Assembly: GCA_005765155.1 (NCBI GenBank)
Contig: VCCP01000002.1
Coordinates: forward strand, 6,510,001-6,574,000
Origin: Zelopaecilomyces penicillatus
Lineage: Eukaryota > Ascomycota > Sordariomycetes > Hypocreales > Pseudodiploosporaceae
Direction: 5' to 3'
Length of the DNA: 64,000 nucleotides
Below are positions 1 through 14,600 of this stretch, one piece after another (positions within the stretch are counted from its first letter, which is position 1; each line of letters starts with the position of its first letter). The notes under the pieces were generated by a model. It was given only the letters and a program-made list of their open reading frames with translations. It did not search any database and was not told the origin of the DNA. A program made the translations under genes and the position numbers.

Positions 1-1233
1 CGACGGAATTGACAGACGAAAGGTCGCAAAGGTCCAGAAGGAAAGCATTGTTTACAAGAGCTGACAGAATCGGCGGAACCTGTGTAGTGTAAGTTTCTTT
101 CATGACGATCCTTCTTCTGGTGTTGGGGGAAATTAGCAAGGGATGCGCACCAGATAGAGTCTGTTGATCTTGAATTGTGCAATTGACTTCAACATAGACT
201 GCATTTCGAATCGTGGATGAAGAACCAACGTATCGCCACGCCACAGCATGGCATGCTGGGTGATCAACCCATAGCTGTGAGTGAGCGGCAGAATACCCAA
301 GGCAACCTCTGGAGCTGCATAGCTGTTGTTGAATCTCTCAGCAGCATCCTCAAACACTCTGCCCTGAAGCATGTTGGCGATTATGCCTCTGTGCGAGACG
401 ATGGCTAGTTTCTGTGCACTCAGGCTCAGTTTGGTTCATGATAATTGTGTGGATGTTGAGTCTCTTACCTGCATGCCAGAAGTTCCACTTGTAGGACAGA
501 AAAGAGCTACACGATCAACGTTTTCGTCATCATTGTCAAAGTTAACGGTCTCAATTGAATCTAGTAAGCGGCCCTCGCTAATCAAAGTTTCTACAAAGAG
601 ACGCGAGCTGGCAGATTCATCGGCTGGCTTGGCATCGCCAGGAAAGTCGAGTATGTAGACCTTGTCAGTTGACATGCCCGCGCTGCCCGTGCCTTCAAGG
701 CAAGTATTGAGCAGGATATGGTTGGTGAAGACAGCGGAACATTTGGATTGTTTAACATGACTTTCAATCTCTGCAGCTGAGCTTGTTGGGTGTAGCAGCA
801 GGGCAATGCCGCCGACACGATGAATTGCCCAGCATAGAGTCAGAAAGTCCATCTATTTGGGTCATGGAGTGTTAGATATGGCCAAGTCTATTAAAGATTT
901 CACAGAAGAGTCTTTAATCTAAGCAAGTTGAAGAACAAGTGGAATACGCACCGCGTTCACACTGAATATCCCAATCACTTTCTGCCCTGGTGAACCCTCA
1001 TTTGGCTGCCACTTGAGCTGCTGACAGAGGCTGCGCGCCAAAAAGTCAACTCGCTCACGAACTGCTTGCATAGATAGCGATGCGCCTGTAGATGCGCACA
1101 CCAGTGTTCCATTTGCGTCCGCGCCGGGAACCTGTCCCGGCCAAGACTGACTGAATAGGAAATCTCCCACCAGCGTTTTGGCCGGAGGGTCAAAGGGTAG
1201 GTCGCCGACCCATTCTGCACTTTTGAATACCAT
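1..1233 (-). CDS. Acyl-AMP ligase / acyl-CoA synthetase, C-terminus cut by window edge
   Basis: An ANL-superfamily enzyme that should activate a carboxylic acid as an acyl-adenylate. I read exons 1233-952, 852-469, 411-151 and 79 to the edge; all join in frame with GT-AG introns. The phosphate-binding loop reads CPTSGTSGMQK across the exon 2/3 junction, and the N-terminal part has the 4-coumarate-ligase-like pattern NAMDFLTLCWAIHRVGG. The C-terminal hinge and catalytic lysine lie outside the window, so completeness cannot be judged. It is divergent to the NRPS across about 1.4 kb. Since that NRPS starts with a carrier domain and no A domain, this enzyme is the obvious candidate for loading it, as EcdI does for EcdA in echinocandin biosynthesis. 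The substrate cannot be read here. It could instead be an ordinary peroxisomal acyl-CoA ligase beside the cluster. Confidence 0.85.
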
Positions 1234-2637
1234 GGCTGTGTTTCTTCTTTTTTGTTTTACAAGCAATTGATGATGGGGTGTTCGTGTCAAGTGAACACGA
1301 TAAGAGAGGTATCTGTTATGGAGACTGAAAATCCGAAAGATATCAACGGGATGCCAGACAACGAGAACTGGACACTGAATAATTACAAAGAATGCAAGAC
1401 ACATGGGCATCACGTCACACACACCCCTTGCTGTTCTTTTACGGAGACGCCAACTGTATAACTTGTTCCACATGTAAGCAGCCACATCCATGGTATCTCA
1501 TGCACGGGAGCATCCGAAAATTCCGACCCCTGATACGGACATGTGCTATCCCATCGATACCTACCTATTTCACATAGCATAAGCCACGATGATTCAAGGG
1601 GCTTACAGTATGCGACGCCGTAAGGGGTGACCATGGCTGATGTGATCTTCGTTGCCGTATGCAACTAGCTCTGCGCCATTGACGGGATGACGATTTGCGA
1701 ATAGATAGTTTCTGGTTTTGTGTTTTGCGTGAGCCGAGAGATGAGAAGAAAGAATAAGAGGAACAGAATTCCAGTCCTGATTCCCCACAAAGCACTCGGC
1801 CAAGACAGAAGTCCAATAGATGCTTGCGTGGTAGCACAGCCATCCGCGAATATCCAATTGACTCCAAGTGATTCCAAGTGACTACATGGTAAATAATAAC
1901 ATTGGTACAAGGTATGGCGAAAGCAACCTAATCTGGACAGCACAGGTATTCCATATATTCGTATAGCCATCACACGCCCCCCCTCTGCCAGGGTCTGCGC
2001 CTGCCTTCTTAAAGCGGGGAATAGGATGCGTCATGTGGGATCCGATCTTCGCCCCACTGTTATTCCACTTAGATTTCCTACCACGCACACCATAAGCAGC
2101 CCCTTTCATACCACCGTTATACTGAGCTGTTATGGTGAGCCGCGCCTTATGGGTTAGGTGTGCAACTGCCTGTGGCCTGTGGTTGTCTCTATGTAAGCTC
2201 TGAGTTGGGAAATGCGTGAGGAGGTGTGGTAATAGAGGGACGTCCTGGGTTCTGGAATCCTTCTGAGCTGAGACTGTGTTCCCGCCCTGCCCTCTCGCTA
2301 TCTAACCTATGAATTGCTCTTGTTCTTTGTCAGCAGATAGCAAAAGCGGCAAGAAAGAGCCTTGCTCATGACAACTTGGCAGAGGAAGACACGACTACGA
2401 CTCTATGAGACAGCCTCTAATTACCTACCTGGAAGACTGTTTAGTGCCTTAGGTATCTTCGTACTCATAGAATCACCGTTTAGTGACGATGCTTAGAGCT
2501 TGATGCCCTCTTTTGCAACCACGAGCAAATCCCCCCTATCCTACAATCACTCATTTTCCATCAGCATTTGGACATTACAAGTTACAACAGGGGAAACTCA
2601 CACACAATCAGTTAAGTGAGCGTTAGGTGGATCCGAC
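1234..2637. promoter_or_regulatory. Divergent intergenic region between ligase and NRPS
   Basis: About 1.4 kb separates the two divergent start codons and holds no supportable gene. It should carry the promoters of both genes. I looked for inverted CGG triplets typical of Zn2Cys6 sites and found no convincing pair. Confidence 0.6.
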
Positions 2638-5600
2638 ATGGCGACGTCCACACATCATGACCAGGGCTCATTGAAGCTCTGGCTTCACAATCTTGCAGCT
2701 GAGATTCTGGATTTTGATGTAGAGGATTTGGATGCGACAAAGTCTTTTCTCGCCCTGGGAGGTGACTCTTTATCAGCCATCGAATACATGGCCAAGTGTC
2801 GGGATCACCAAGTTCGGATCGAAATATCCGACATGATGGGCGAGGGCAGTTTGTCGCAATTAATTGATCGCATCATTCTGTCACAAACAACAGAAAAAGA
2901 CTCAGCAGCACTACCAATTGAGTCAGGACATTTAAGACACGAGACAAATAAAGTTGAGAGTTCACACAGATCAGACAGCTCATTGCAGATGATCAGAGTG
3001 ACGCTTAACTACCCAATAACCGCCTCCAGCGCCAAACTTGCGTTGGAAACCATCATTCATCAACACCAGGCCTTAGTATCGAAGCTTAATGAAAAGGCCA
3101 GCGTCGTGGAACGGAATCCGATATTAGAAGTTAATGGTGGAAGTACTCCCTCATGGTATTTCGATGAGGTTGTCACTGGGTTCGAACAAGTTGGAGCGCC
3201 AGCTGTGGAAAGATTATGTAGAAGCCTGGACAACGAGCAAGGCAATGTATTTGGAGCCGTCATTTCCAGCCCTCCTGGGGAGGTGCAAGAGTTGCTTTTC
3301 GCAGCGCGCAGTGTCGTCATCGACCAAACTTCGTGGCGCATCATTGTGCGTGACTTCCGAGCTGCGCTTCCATCAGAGCCGCAGTCATCAGATCTGATAT
3401 CAACTGTCAGCGCGTTCGTCCCCATTCGGGGGCTTGGCCAAGATGGACATGATGAAGAGTTGGCCGCGCCTAGTGGAAAACGTTCACAGTTCGGTGGATG
3501 GGAGCCAGCTGATGCGACAATCATTTTAGAGGAGGCCACTACCGCGAAGATTCTTCGTGGAGATGGCCACAAAGTCCTCCGGACAGCGGCAGCCGATATC
3601 ATCAACGCCGCTTTGCTACTTGCTGCGTCGGACCTGGGACTATCAAACGGTCTCACACATGTCCATCATGTGTTCAGCGGAAGAGCTGGTCATCCAGAAT
3701 CATCGGGCGTTGTGGGATGTTTCAACAAATCTGTTTCTATGGAGTTGGATCAGCTGCCAAACAATAATTCTGACGTGATCGAAGTTTTGCGAAAAGTCAA
3801 AGATACCGCCTCGAGGTCGATGGCGAGACGAAGAAATCCTCATTCATCGACTGGTGGTGGCAGACAAACAAGTAATGCAGATGAAAAACCCGTGCCAATT
3901 CCCCCATCCTACTCATTACACATGGATATCAACAGCGCCGACACATTAGAAGTACCTCAAGCCGATATGGTCGATTTGGAAGGGATTTCTTGGATTAGAG
4001 ATGCCAATGGTCAATTTGAGACCACATCTCCCAAAGCGGACAACTCAATTCGAATTAATGTAAAAGTCTGGCACGGGAAACTGAGATTCTCTCTCCACAG
4101 CACTACCCTGTTTCAAGAGAGCTCTAGCGGTCAAGATTTCGTGAACGCGGTGCAACGCAATATTATTCAACTCCTGGCAGAGCTGGAGAAAGCTCCTTTG
4201 AGAGCTACTTTCAGCGACTTCCCATTATTTGACGCCTCTTACAATGCCCTCGACACACTGTTTGAAAGTTTACAATCAGTTAACCCAAATCCTCTGGAAG
4301 CCGTTCAAGATATCGGCCCGTGCTCACCTATGCAGAATAACTTTCTGGCCAGCCAGAAACTGAACCCCAAGGCATATCAATGCCGTTTTGTTGTACGAAT
4401 CACATCTTCGACATCGGATGGCGGCCTTGATCCGAGTTCGGTGAAGGCGCATTGGGCGCAGGTTACGGCTCGACACACTATACTCCGCACGACATTCCTG
4501 GAGAGCGATACTCATCTGGGAAAATTTGATCAAGTGGTTTGGAAACATGTTGAGCCTTGGGTCATCATATATGATAACTATGCTGCTATCCTAGACGACA
4601 AAGAATTCCCGACTTTCCCAACACATCAACCTCCACATCGTTTCTCTATAGCAACAGCTCCCGATGGGAGCATCTATGCCAGGTTGGATATCTCGCATGC
4701 CTTGGTCGACGGTCAATCCACAGAGGTTCTGATGAGAGACTTTTGCCATGCGTACTCCGGCACTCTGTCGAAATCCGAGGCACTCCCTTACTTGGACTTC
4801 ACGGCTGCCGAGCTTAGTGTCAACACAACACCAACCTCAACGTACTGGTCGCAGTACATGGAGAATGCGCAAGAATCACACCTGCCTGTCCATAGCAGTA
4901 TTGGTACATCCGCGCTTCAGAGCACTCAAGCCCATGTCGACCTGCCGGCGGGTCTTTTAGGATCATTTTGCGGACGATTTGGCGTCACTCCCGCCAATGT
5001 TTGCCAAGTAGCCTGGGGTCTAGTTCTTCGAAGCTTTACCAATTCTGACGATGTATGCTTCTCATACGTCACCTCCCGCCGTCAGACGCCACTGCTTGGA
5101 GTTCAAGACGCAGTGGGGCTTTTCATCGATGTCCTTTTCTGTCGCATGAACCTAGGAGATGACGCTTTGATGCAACAAGTGCTGGCGCTTGTAGGTCAAG
5201 GCTTTGTGCAGAGTCTTCCGTATCAGAATATGACTGCAGCCTTGGCCAATGATCCCCAGGGAATATCAGTTCGGCAATGGGGAAACACTGTGCTTTCGTT
5301 CCATCGGGTTCTACCAACACAAGAGCATGCCAAAGCTGGTCTTTCATTTGAGCTTGTGGGAAGAACTACGCCTACAGATTACGATGTGTCCCTTAACATT
5401 GACATTGGTGACGATGCCATCCACGTCAACATGGATTTTTGGGAATCCAAAATGGACGGGTTGTTAGCTGAAAGCATTCTCGGCGTGTTTCAGGAAGCCA
5501 TCAAGTTCTTGTTGCAACATGCTCAGGAGCCTGTACAGACATTTTTGCCTCTGACGGAAAGTGACAAGGAGAAGCTCCAGCAGTCAAGCGAGCTTGAGCT

Positions 5601-8600
5601 TTCACAAGCTGATTCGTGCGTTCACGAACTCGTAGAAACAATAGCTGCGCGGCAGCCTCATTCTCCCGCCGTCAGCGCCTGGGACGGAGGCTGGACTTAT
5701 GAAGAGCTCGTCACTTCAGCGACTTTGTTAAGCCAAGAACTGACGGCCGATGAAGGTGTGAAGCTTGGGTCCACGGTTGGAATCTGCATGGAAAAGTCTA
5801 GGTGGGCAGTAGTGGCAATGTTGGCAATCCTCATAAGCGGTGCGGCTGTTGTCCCTGTTGGCATTGATGACCCTCGCGCAGAAGAGCTTCTTAGAGGTGC
5901 AAATGTCTCTCTAGTTCTTGTCAGCCCAAATCTCTCTAAAAAGGTCTTGGCCATGAATTTCCGCACCTTCGTGGTTGGCGGCAATGCCAGAGATTCGGCC
6001 ATCATCCCAGCCCCTAATAATGGAATTGGTAGCCAATCCGTACCTCATGACAGCCCTGCGTGGATCTTATTTACATCTGGATCTAGTGGAAAGCCTAAAG
6101 GGGTCGTGTTGGACCACGCAGCACTCAGCACATCGTTACTGGCGCAGGGTAAATCCTTTGACATTGGGCTTGGTGTTCGAACCCTCCAGTTTGCAGCTTA
6201 TACTTTTGCGGACAGTGTGGCGGACATATTTTCCACTCTGGTCATGGGTGGTTGTGTCTGCGTTCCTTCTGAAGAAGACCGAACCACAAACTTGGCCACT
6301 GCGATGCATAAACTCGAGGTCAATCAGGCGACGTTGACATCCACCGTCGCTGGTCTCCTTCTTGAGCCCGCAGAGACACCTGTTCTGAGACGCCTTATTC
6401 TGAGTGGCGAAAAACCGAGTTCCGCCGTAGTGAGCAAGTGGATGCCACATACTCAAGTCATCAATGGCTATGGACAATCTGAAGCTTCCATTTTTGCTTC
6501 ATGCAGTCAACCTATCACTGACCCTGCGGATTCATCTAATATTGGCCTACCCATTACAGGTCGTTTCTGGATAGTACAGCCAGACAATTACCATCAGCTG
6601 TGTCCAGTTGGCGGGACAGGTGAATTGCTAATTGAGAGTCGAGCTCTTGCCCAGGGTTACATGGGTGATGCAGAAAGGACGGCGAGTGTCTTTGTCGATA
6701 CACCTCGATTCCTTCAAGCACTTGGACTTTCATCGAATGGTAGGTCTGGACGAATGTATCGCACGGGGGATTTGGTCCGACAGAGTCTTTCAGATGGCTC
6801 ATATATCTTCGTTGGTCGTCAAGATACTCAGATCAAGATTCGGGGTCAGCGAGTAGAACTCGGCGAGATTGAGAGCGCCATGGCATCTCTGCTTCCTTCA
6901 GACACGTTTACTGCTGTCACTGTAAGCTTAATCGATTTCAACAGTCAGGGATCAAGTGAGCCAAAACTTGTCGCGGCTCTGGAAGTGGCCGCCTCACAAA
7001 TCAAGACCAAGGATAGCGAAGATGCTCGACCCTTGAGCCTTACCGAACTGCCATCAGGACTTAGAGCAAAATTGGAGATGTTGCAGAATTCTCTTTTGGA
7101 GAGACTTCCTGTTCATATGGTGCCAACATTCTTTGTTCCTATGAATCATCTCCCTGTCAATAAATCCAAGAAGATTGACCGGCAGGCCTTGCGTCGGGTA
7201 TTGGAAGCAATGGATCCGGAGCAGGTTAGGAACCTCACACTACTCGACGCCGCACATCAACAGCCAACGACTGAGGCCGAACATCAGTTACAATCTCTAT
7301 GGGCGCTGGCCTTTGGTCGGCCTGTAGAGTCCATAAGCATCAAGGAACACTTCTTTCAAGCGGGAGGCGACTCCGTCACTGCTGTTCGTATGGCGGCAGC
7401 GGCTCGCAATATTGGTAGAACACTCACAGTGGCGGATATCTTCAAGTACCCACGCATTGAGGCCTTAGCTAAAGTGCTGGATAATGGTACAGACACCAAG
7501 AGTGCACATGCTAATGTCCTTGAAGAAGAAGACCCTCGCCCGTTTGCATTGTGGAAAGAAAGTGATGATATGCTCTCAATTGCAACTCAATGTGGCGTTG
7601 ATGTAAGCCAGATTGAAGATGTGTATCCCTGCACGCCTTTGCAAGAGGGTTTGATGGCCATAACGGCACAGCGCTCCCGAGCAGATGTGTATGTGGCACA
7701 ACGTTGCTATCGTTTTTCCAGTGATGTGAACTTGGAAGAGTTCCGCGGCGTATGGGAAAGACTTGTTGCTTGCACACCCATTTTGCGAACACGCATTGCT
7801 TTGACTCAGGAGGGGACGGCAGTCCAGGTGGTTCTTCGGGAAACTGTACAGTGGAATCATGTTGGTGGTGAGGGTGACAACGCCCTGTTTACCTACCTGA
7901 AGAAGCAAGACCAGATGCCGATAGAGTATGGGCAACCACTTTCAAAAGTCACCTTGGTTGGGGGCAACAAGTCAAGCAACTACCATCGGTACTTTTTCTG
8001 GAAGATTCACCATTCTCTTTACGATGGCTGGACTACTGTCAAGGTACTCGACCTGCTCGCCAAGCTATGGGCTGGACAGCAACCCTCTGTCCCACCAGTG
8101 CCAATGTCGAGGTTTATTCGATATCTAAACCATCAAGAGGATGAGGCTGTTCGAAAGTTCTGGATCCACCATCTTGAGGGTGTGACAAAGAGCCGCTTTC
8201 CTCCTCAGCTCGACACCTTTTATGAGCCGTTACCCACACATAAGGTAGAAAGGAAAATGACTATTTCAGGCAGTCGGGAAAAAGTGAACACAACAACCTC
8301 CACACTGCTACGAGCTGCATGGGCCGTACTTCTTGCCTCCTTCTCGGGAGAGCAAGAGGCTGTCATGACGGTGACCTTGTCAGGGAGGAATGCTCCTGTG
8401 TCGGGAATAATCGACTTGATGGCTCCAACTCTCACGAGCGTACCATTTCGTGTATCCGTGCCTTTGTGGAAATCAGTTCATGCGTTTCTCGAGGATGTCC
8501 AGAATCGGACAACTAATATGATCCCATTCGAGCATACGGGGCTGCAGCACATTCGCAAAATTGTGCCAGGACTAGCAGCGGACTTTGACCCTGGGCATGT

Positions 8601-11600
8601 TTTTACCATCCAGACATCACCGCCCCCAGAAGAGAATGATCAGTCACCAACTCTGGCTAATAAACTAGAGCGACTGGGGAGCGACATGGATGCTGCACAA
8701 AGCTACGCATTTGCACTGGACTGTGTCATGACCCACGATAAAAGCTTTATCACACTCGAGGCTCATTTTGACGCCAAAGTCATCTCCAGGGAGCAAGTAG
8801 AGATCATACTTGATCAATTCGACCATGCCTTCTGTCAACTTTCTGAGTTTAGCGAGCAGGGCCAGAGCAAGATAATCGGTGATCTAGACGTAATGAGCAG
8901 TCTTGACATGGCTAGCCTACAAGACACGCAGGCGCAATATCAGAGCCAGCGAGACGTGTCGTATGTTAAAGACCAATTAGTGCATAAGCTGATTGATAGT
9001 AGACATGACAATACTCTGGAGAAACAGGAACTACAGTTGATCTGGAGCAAGTCACTCAAACTGCCCCTACACGATATCCCATTCAATCGCTCATTCTTGT
9101 CTTTGGGTGGTGACTCGATCGCTGCCATCCGAGTTGTGGCATTGTGCAGAGCTCAGGGAATCAGTACATCGCTGCGAAATGTTATTCAGTGCCAGAGTAT
9201 CACAGATCTAGCACTTCTCATCAGCTCATCAGTCAAGCAGAATAATACCGATACTCAGCTGGCAGACTCATCAGCTCTGACACTTACCCAGAAAGATCTC
9301 GAAGCACTTGCCACACTCGGAGCAGGAATCAATCAAGAAGATGTGGAAGAAGTGCTACCTTGTTCTCCGATCCAGCAAGGCATTCTACTTAGTCAATTGA
9401 GGTCGCCTGATTCGTATAGGATGTTTCAAACGTTCCGCCTGTGCCTCAACAACGACTCGACACAGCAAGCCGTTGATGTACAACGTTTGATGCAAGCTTG
9501 GCGACAACTCCAAGCTCGACATTCTATTATGCGCACAATTTTTGTGGAATCTCTACCTGACCACGAGGGTTTCCATCAGGTTGTGCTGAAGTCGCCTGAG
9601 GCTGAGATTCTGCTCAAAGTCTGCCCCAAGGAGTCAGATCCGGTCCAGTACCTCACCGAGATGGCTACATTTACAGAGACCCCCGGACTCCCACCGCATC
9701 GTCTAATTATCCTTCAAGGCGCGGATGGGGGGTCCGTATACGGAAGGGTAGAAACAACGCATGCTTTGGTTGATGCAGCGTCATTTGAGATTCTTACCCG
9801 CGAGCTTCTTGACAGCTATGAGTCTGTGGCGTTTACTACCCCTGGTTCCAACTACGGCAAGTATGTGTCATATCTTCAACAACAATCTGCAGAGAAGGAT
9901 TTGCAATTCTGGACTACCTTGCTTGCGGACGCTTCTCCTTGCCTCTTACAACCTCCCGCGCTTTTGGAGGATAACAACGAGCCTCTGATCAACAATGATG
10001 ATGCTGTATACAACACTACGCCATTTGCATCGGCTATGCTGAAAGACATTTCAGCTCTCGATTCTTTCCAAAAGTCTGAGAAAGTAACGCTAGCCAACGT
10101 CTTTGAGCTAGCTTGGGCAGTTTTACTAGCTTCCTACACCGGCTCCGATCGTGTATGCTGGGGCGGTCTCTTCAATGGTCGTGACATTGCCTTGCCGAAT
10201 GCAGAATCTATAGTCGGCCCTATGATCAACCAAACCATACACTTTATTCCTCTAGACCGGGATTCTACTGTAGGTGATGCTGCCCGTGAAGTCCAGCAAC
10301 GTCTTCTGGATGCCTTTGAACATCAAAGCTCCTCTCTGGCAGCGATACAGCATTCTCTAAAGAATGTGGATCGAGCTCTCTTCAACACCTTGGTGTCTTA
10401 TCGCCGTCGAGGCAATTATAGTAATCGCTCAGTGGTCCTGGAACCGATACAAACCATTGATCCGACTGAGTACGATATCACTTTGCATGTTCTACCAAAT
10501 GAGAGCCTTAGCGAGATTGAAGTTGTTATGCAGCACTCTCCAGAATTCATGAACTCGGTTGCGGCGGAACGAATGCTGCATCACTTCCTAGAGATTGTGC
10601 AATCGTTAGTGAAGAATCCTAGTCAACGCATGGGAGATATTGTGGGTCTTTCAAAGAATGATCTGTCCCAAATTCTGTCATGGAATCATGACTATAACAC
10701 GCCAAAGGTTGATAGCTGTGCTCATCAACTGGTGGAGCAGAGATTGCAAAGTCAACCTGACAAGCTGGTGGTCGACGCGTGGGATGGAACCTTGACTGCC
10801 CAGGAGCTGATCGAAACTTCTTCTTATTTGGCAGATCATCTCGTACACTTGACCCAAGTCTTGCCAGATTCACTTGTTGGTTTCTGCATGAGTAAATCTA
10901 AATGGTCCGTCGTTGGCATGCTGGGAATACTCAAATCCGGGGGCGCTGTGGTACCATTGGGTGTGCAGGACCCTCTTTCACGTATCGAAATGATTGTCAA
11001 GAGCAGTGGTACGAAGATTATTGTGGCAGACAAGGAGCAAGTATCTCGTCTGGCCTCCTTGGAATCCCACGGAGTGCGCTTTGTTGTGGTCCAAGACGTT
11101 TGTCGGACTCGAGAGGTCCAAGATGGTCTGCCAAGCTCTCAACAAACAACAAAAATGGCTATCAAATCTAGCAACATTGCCTTTGTCATGCATACATCTG
11201 GAAGTACTGGTACACCCAAAGGTGTCATCGTCGACCATGGCTCACTTTGCTCCAGCATGAAAGCATGGTTGGAAAATCCTCATGTAGGATTTGGACCAGA
11301 AGCTCGCATTTTACAGTTTACAGCTTTTACCTTTGATCCTGCCAATCACGAGATCCTCAGCGGTTTGTATGGCGGTGGTTGTGTCTGCGTGCCGTCGGAG
11401 CATGATCGAATGAACAACGTGGAGAAATTCATCAACGACTTCCAGGTTACAACAGCAACTCTAACTCCATCAGTTGCCCGATTGATGGCCCCGGAGAATG
11501 TACCCTCCTTGAAAACATTGGCACTTATGGGTGAAGCAGTGAAGCCTTCGGATGTTGAACACTGGCTTGAACGTGGATCTACGCAGGTTGTCAACGCATA

Positions 11601-14600
11601 TGGTCCTACGGAGTGTACCATCATCGTTTCTGTGAGCCAACCCCTGAAGAAACAACACGAAGCACCCATCATTGGCTACCCGCTTGGAAGTGTTTCTCTC
11701 TGGGTTGCACAGCCTCACGATTTCAATTACTTATGTCCAGTGGGCGTACCTGGCGAGTTGCTGGTTGAAGGCCCGCTCGTTGCTTCTGGATATCTCAACG
11801 AAGAGCAACAAACGGCCGCGAGCTTTGTGGTTGATCCAGCCTTTGTTCATCAAATTGGTTTGCCGACTGGCCGTCGCATGTACCGGACTGGTGATATTGT
11901 TCGACAGAATCAAGATGGGTCAATTACTTATATCGAGCGCAGAGACAACCAAGTGAAGATCCACGGGCAGAGGGTTGAGATCAGTGAGATTGAGAACTCG
12001 CTTCTCCGACTCGACCCTGGCTTCATCCAAATGGCGTATGTTGGTCTAGTCAGTGATTCAGACGAGAGCAGTGGAGAGTCAAGATTGATTGCCGCTGTCC
12101 AAATTAGCAATAACACATTCAACGAGAATGAAGACCTTGTCATCTCGCCTGATTCACCAGAGTTACTGATTCAGCTTGACACACTTCGACTCTCTTTGCA
12201 GGCGGCTCTACCATCGTATATGGTACCAAGCGTCATCGTGCCTTTTGTGAAAATCCCTCTGACTTCTGCGGGCAAAATTGACCGATCGACAGTTCATAAC
12301 ATTCTCAATAACCTAGGTGAAGTCAACCTCAACTCATATACAACACCAGTCCCTGCGACTACATCCGAAGCCGCTCTATCCCCAGCTGAACAAATTCTAC
12401 AAACTCTCTGGGCTAGTGTCCTGCAAAAACCAATTCACGCCATCAGCGCCCAAGATGACTTCTTCCAAATCGGAGGTGACTCTATCAGCGCCATGAAGTT
12501 GGTAGCAGCTGCTCGACGGGCTGAACCTGGCATTTTTCTCACAGTTGCTGCTCTCTTCCAGCACCCTCGTCTTGCCGATCTTGCGCGATTTGCAGAAGCA
12601 GAGGACACGTTCAACGTCGTGCCCAAATCTTTGGTTGACGCGGCTCCTTTTACACTCAGCTTGGAGGTTCCCTCAAGCCGCCCGAGTCAGATTGCCTCCA
12701 TCGCAGAACAATGTGGAGTACTGGCCGACAATATCGAAGACGTTTATCCTTGTGCTCCTTTGCAGGAGGGGTTGATGGCTATAACCACAAAGCGACCCGA
12801 TAAATACGTCTTGCAACGAGTTTTCCGCCTCAATGGAGATATTAATTCGTTTAAGACCGCTTGGGAAACGCTGTGGCATACTGTGACAGTCTTGCGGACG
12901 CGTATCGTAGCCTGGGAAACAGGAAGCGTTCAGGTTATTGTCCGAGAACCTGTGTATTGGCGTTCTTCGTCATCCCTGAAAAACTATATCGAGGAGGATC
13001 GTCGTAATCCCATGACTTATGGTAGCAGCCTTTGCCGCATAGCCATTGTTGAAAACTCTGAGAGCGAGGAAAATCTTGTGGTTCTGACTATGCACCACAG
13101 CATCTATGACGGTTGGAGTATGTTCAAGACTATGGACATGCTTGCACGCCTGGCACGTAACGAGCCTGTCTCGCAACCGGTCCCAATGTCGCGATTTATT
13201 CGCTACTTGGCTCTTCAAGATGAAAGCACGACTAGATCATTTTGGCGAAAACACCTAGGCACTGCAAATGTGATCAAGTTCCCAGAGCTCCCAGTTGATC
13301 CGTCGTATCTACCTCAGTCGACACAGCATGCAAGACGCCATATTTCGCGGTGTGTAGGTCATCCGTCTGGCTCTGTTACAACATCAAACATATTGCGAGC
13401 AACATGGGCCATTCTCCTCGCCGCATACGCGGGCACAGATTCAGGCGAAGCACTCATTATGGTGGCCTTATCTGGTCGACAAGCCCCCGTCGAGGGTATC
13501 TTGAATATTCTTGGTCCAATTGTCGCCACCGTGCCAGTACGAATTCAAATTCCACAGAGCGACTCAATTCCGGCATTCTTATCACGAGTTCAGCAAGACG
13601 CTGTGGAGATGATTCAACATGAACACACGGGTCTGCAAAATATCAGACGATACGTGCCCGAGCTTGACGACGGCCTTTTCACCCCAGCCCACTTGTTCAC
13701 AGTACAAGCCGCCATTGAGGGCGATGATGATGGAAAGCCCTCATCTTCATCGGAGAAGCTGCTGATCCCAATTGCAAATGAAAACAAGGACACTGATGCC
13801 AACCAAGGATATGCGTTTAACATGGAGTGCACAATGACTGCAGATGAGCAGATTGATGTGGACATATGGTTTGATCAAGTTACCATCAGCCATTCACAAG
13901 TTCATCGTATCCTAGAGCAGTTTGAAAACATATTTCAACAACTCTTACAGTTTAGCGACGATGAAAGTCGACTAGTGAGTGACCTGAACTTGATTAGTCC
14001 GCAGGATCACGCGCAAATCTCGTCATGGAATGAAAAGATTCCAGAGCGTACGGATCAGTGCATACATGAGATATTACAGGATATTGCGGATCGACAACCA
14101 GATGCGCCGGCCATATGTTCATGGGACGGCGATTTGACTTATCGTGAACTTGTCAACACCGGGTCCCGTCTGGCACATTACCTACGTAGTCTCGACAGTC
14201 GAGTCGGACCAGAAGCACTACTCGGAATGTGCATGTCCAAGTCTAAGTGGGCACTTGTTTCTATTGTTGCCATCCTCCAAGCCGGCGCAGGAGTGGTCCC
14301 GCTTGGCATTGGGCATCCAGTTGCTCGCATCCAGGCTATTGTAGATAATACCCAGACCGCGTTGATTATAACCGACAGTGAACAAGCTGCTCGGCTCAGT
14401 CCTCTTGGTGCGAAAACCGTCGTTGTGGACGAGGACTTGATTAACAGCCTGCCCCCACAAGACGAGTTGATGCCAGCTTGCGATACTGTCACTGCAGACA
14501 ACACATCATATGTGGTCTTTACGTCTGGAAGCACGGGTACCCCGAAGGGATCTATCTTGGAGCATGGAGCTCTTGCTAGCAGTTTGCTGAAACACAGCCG

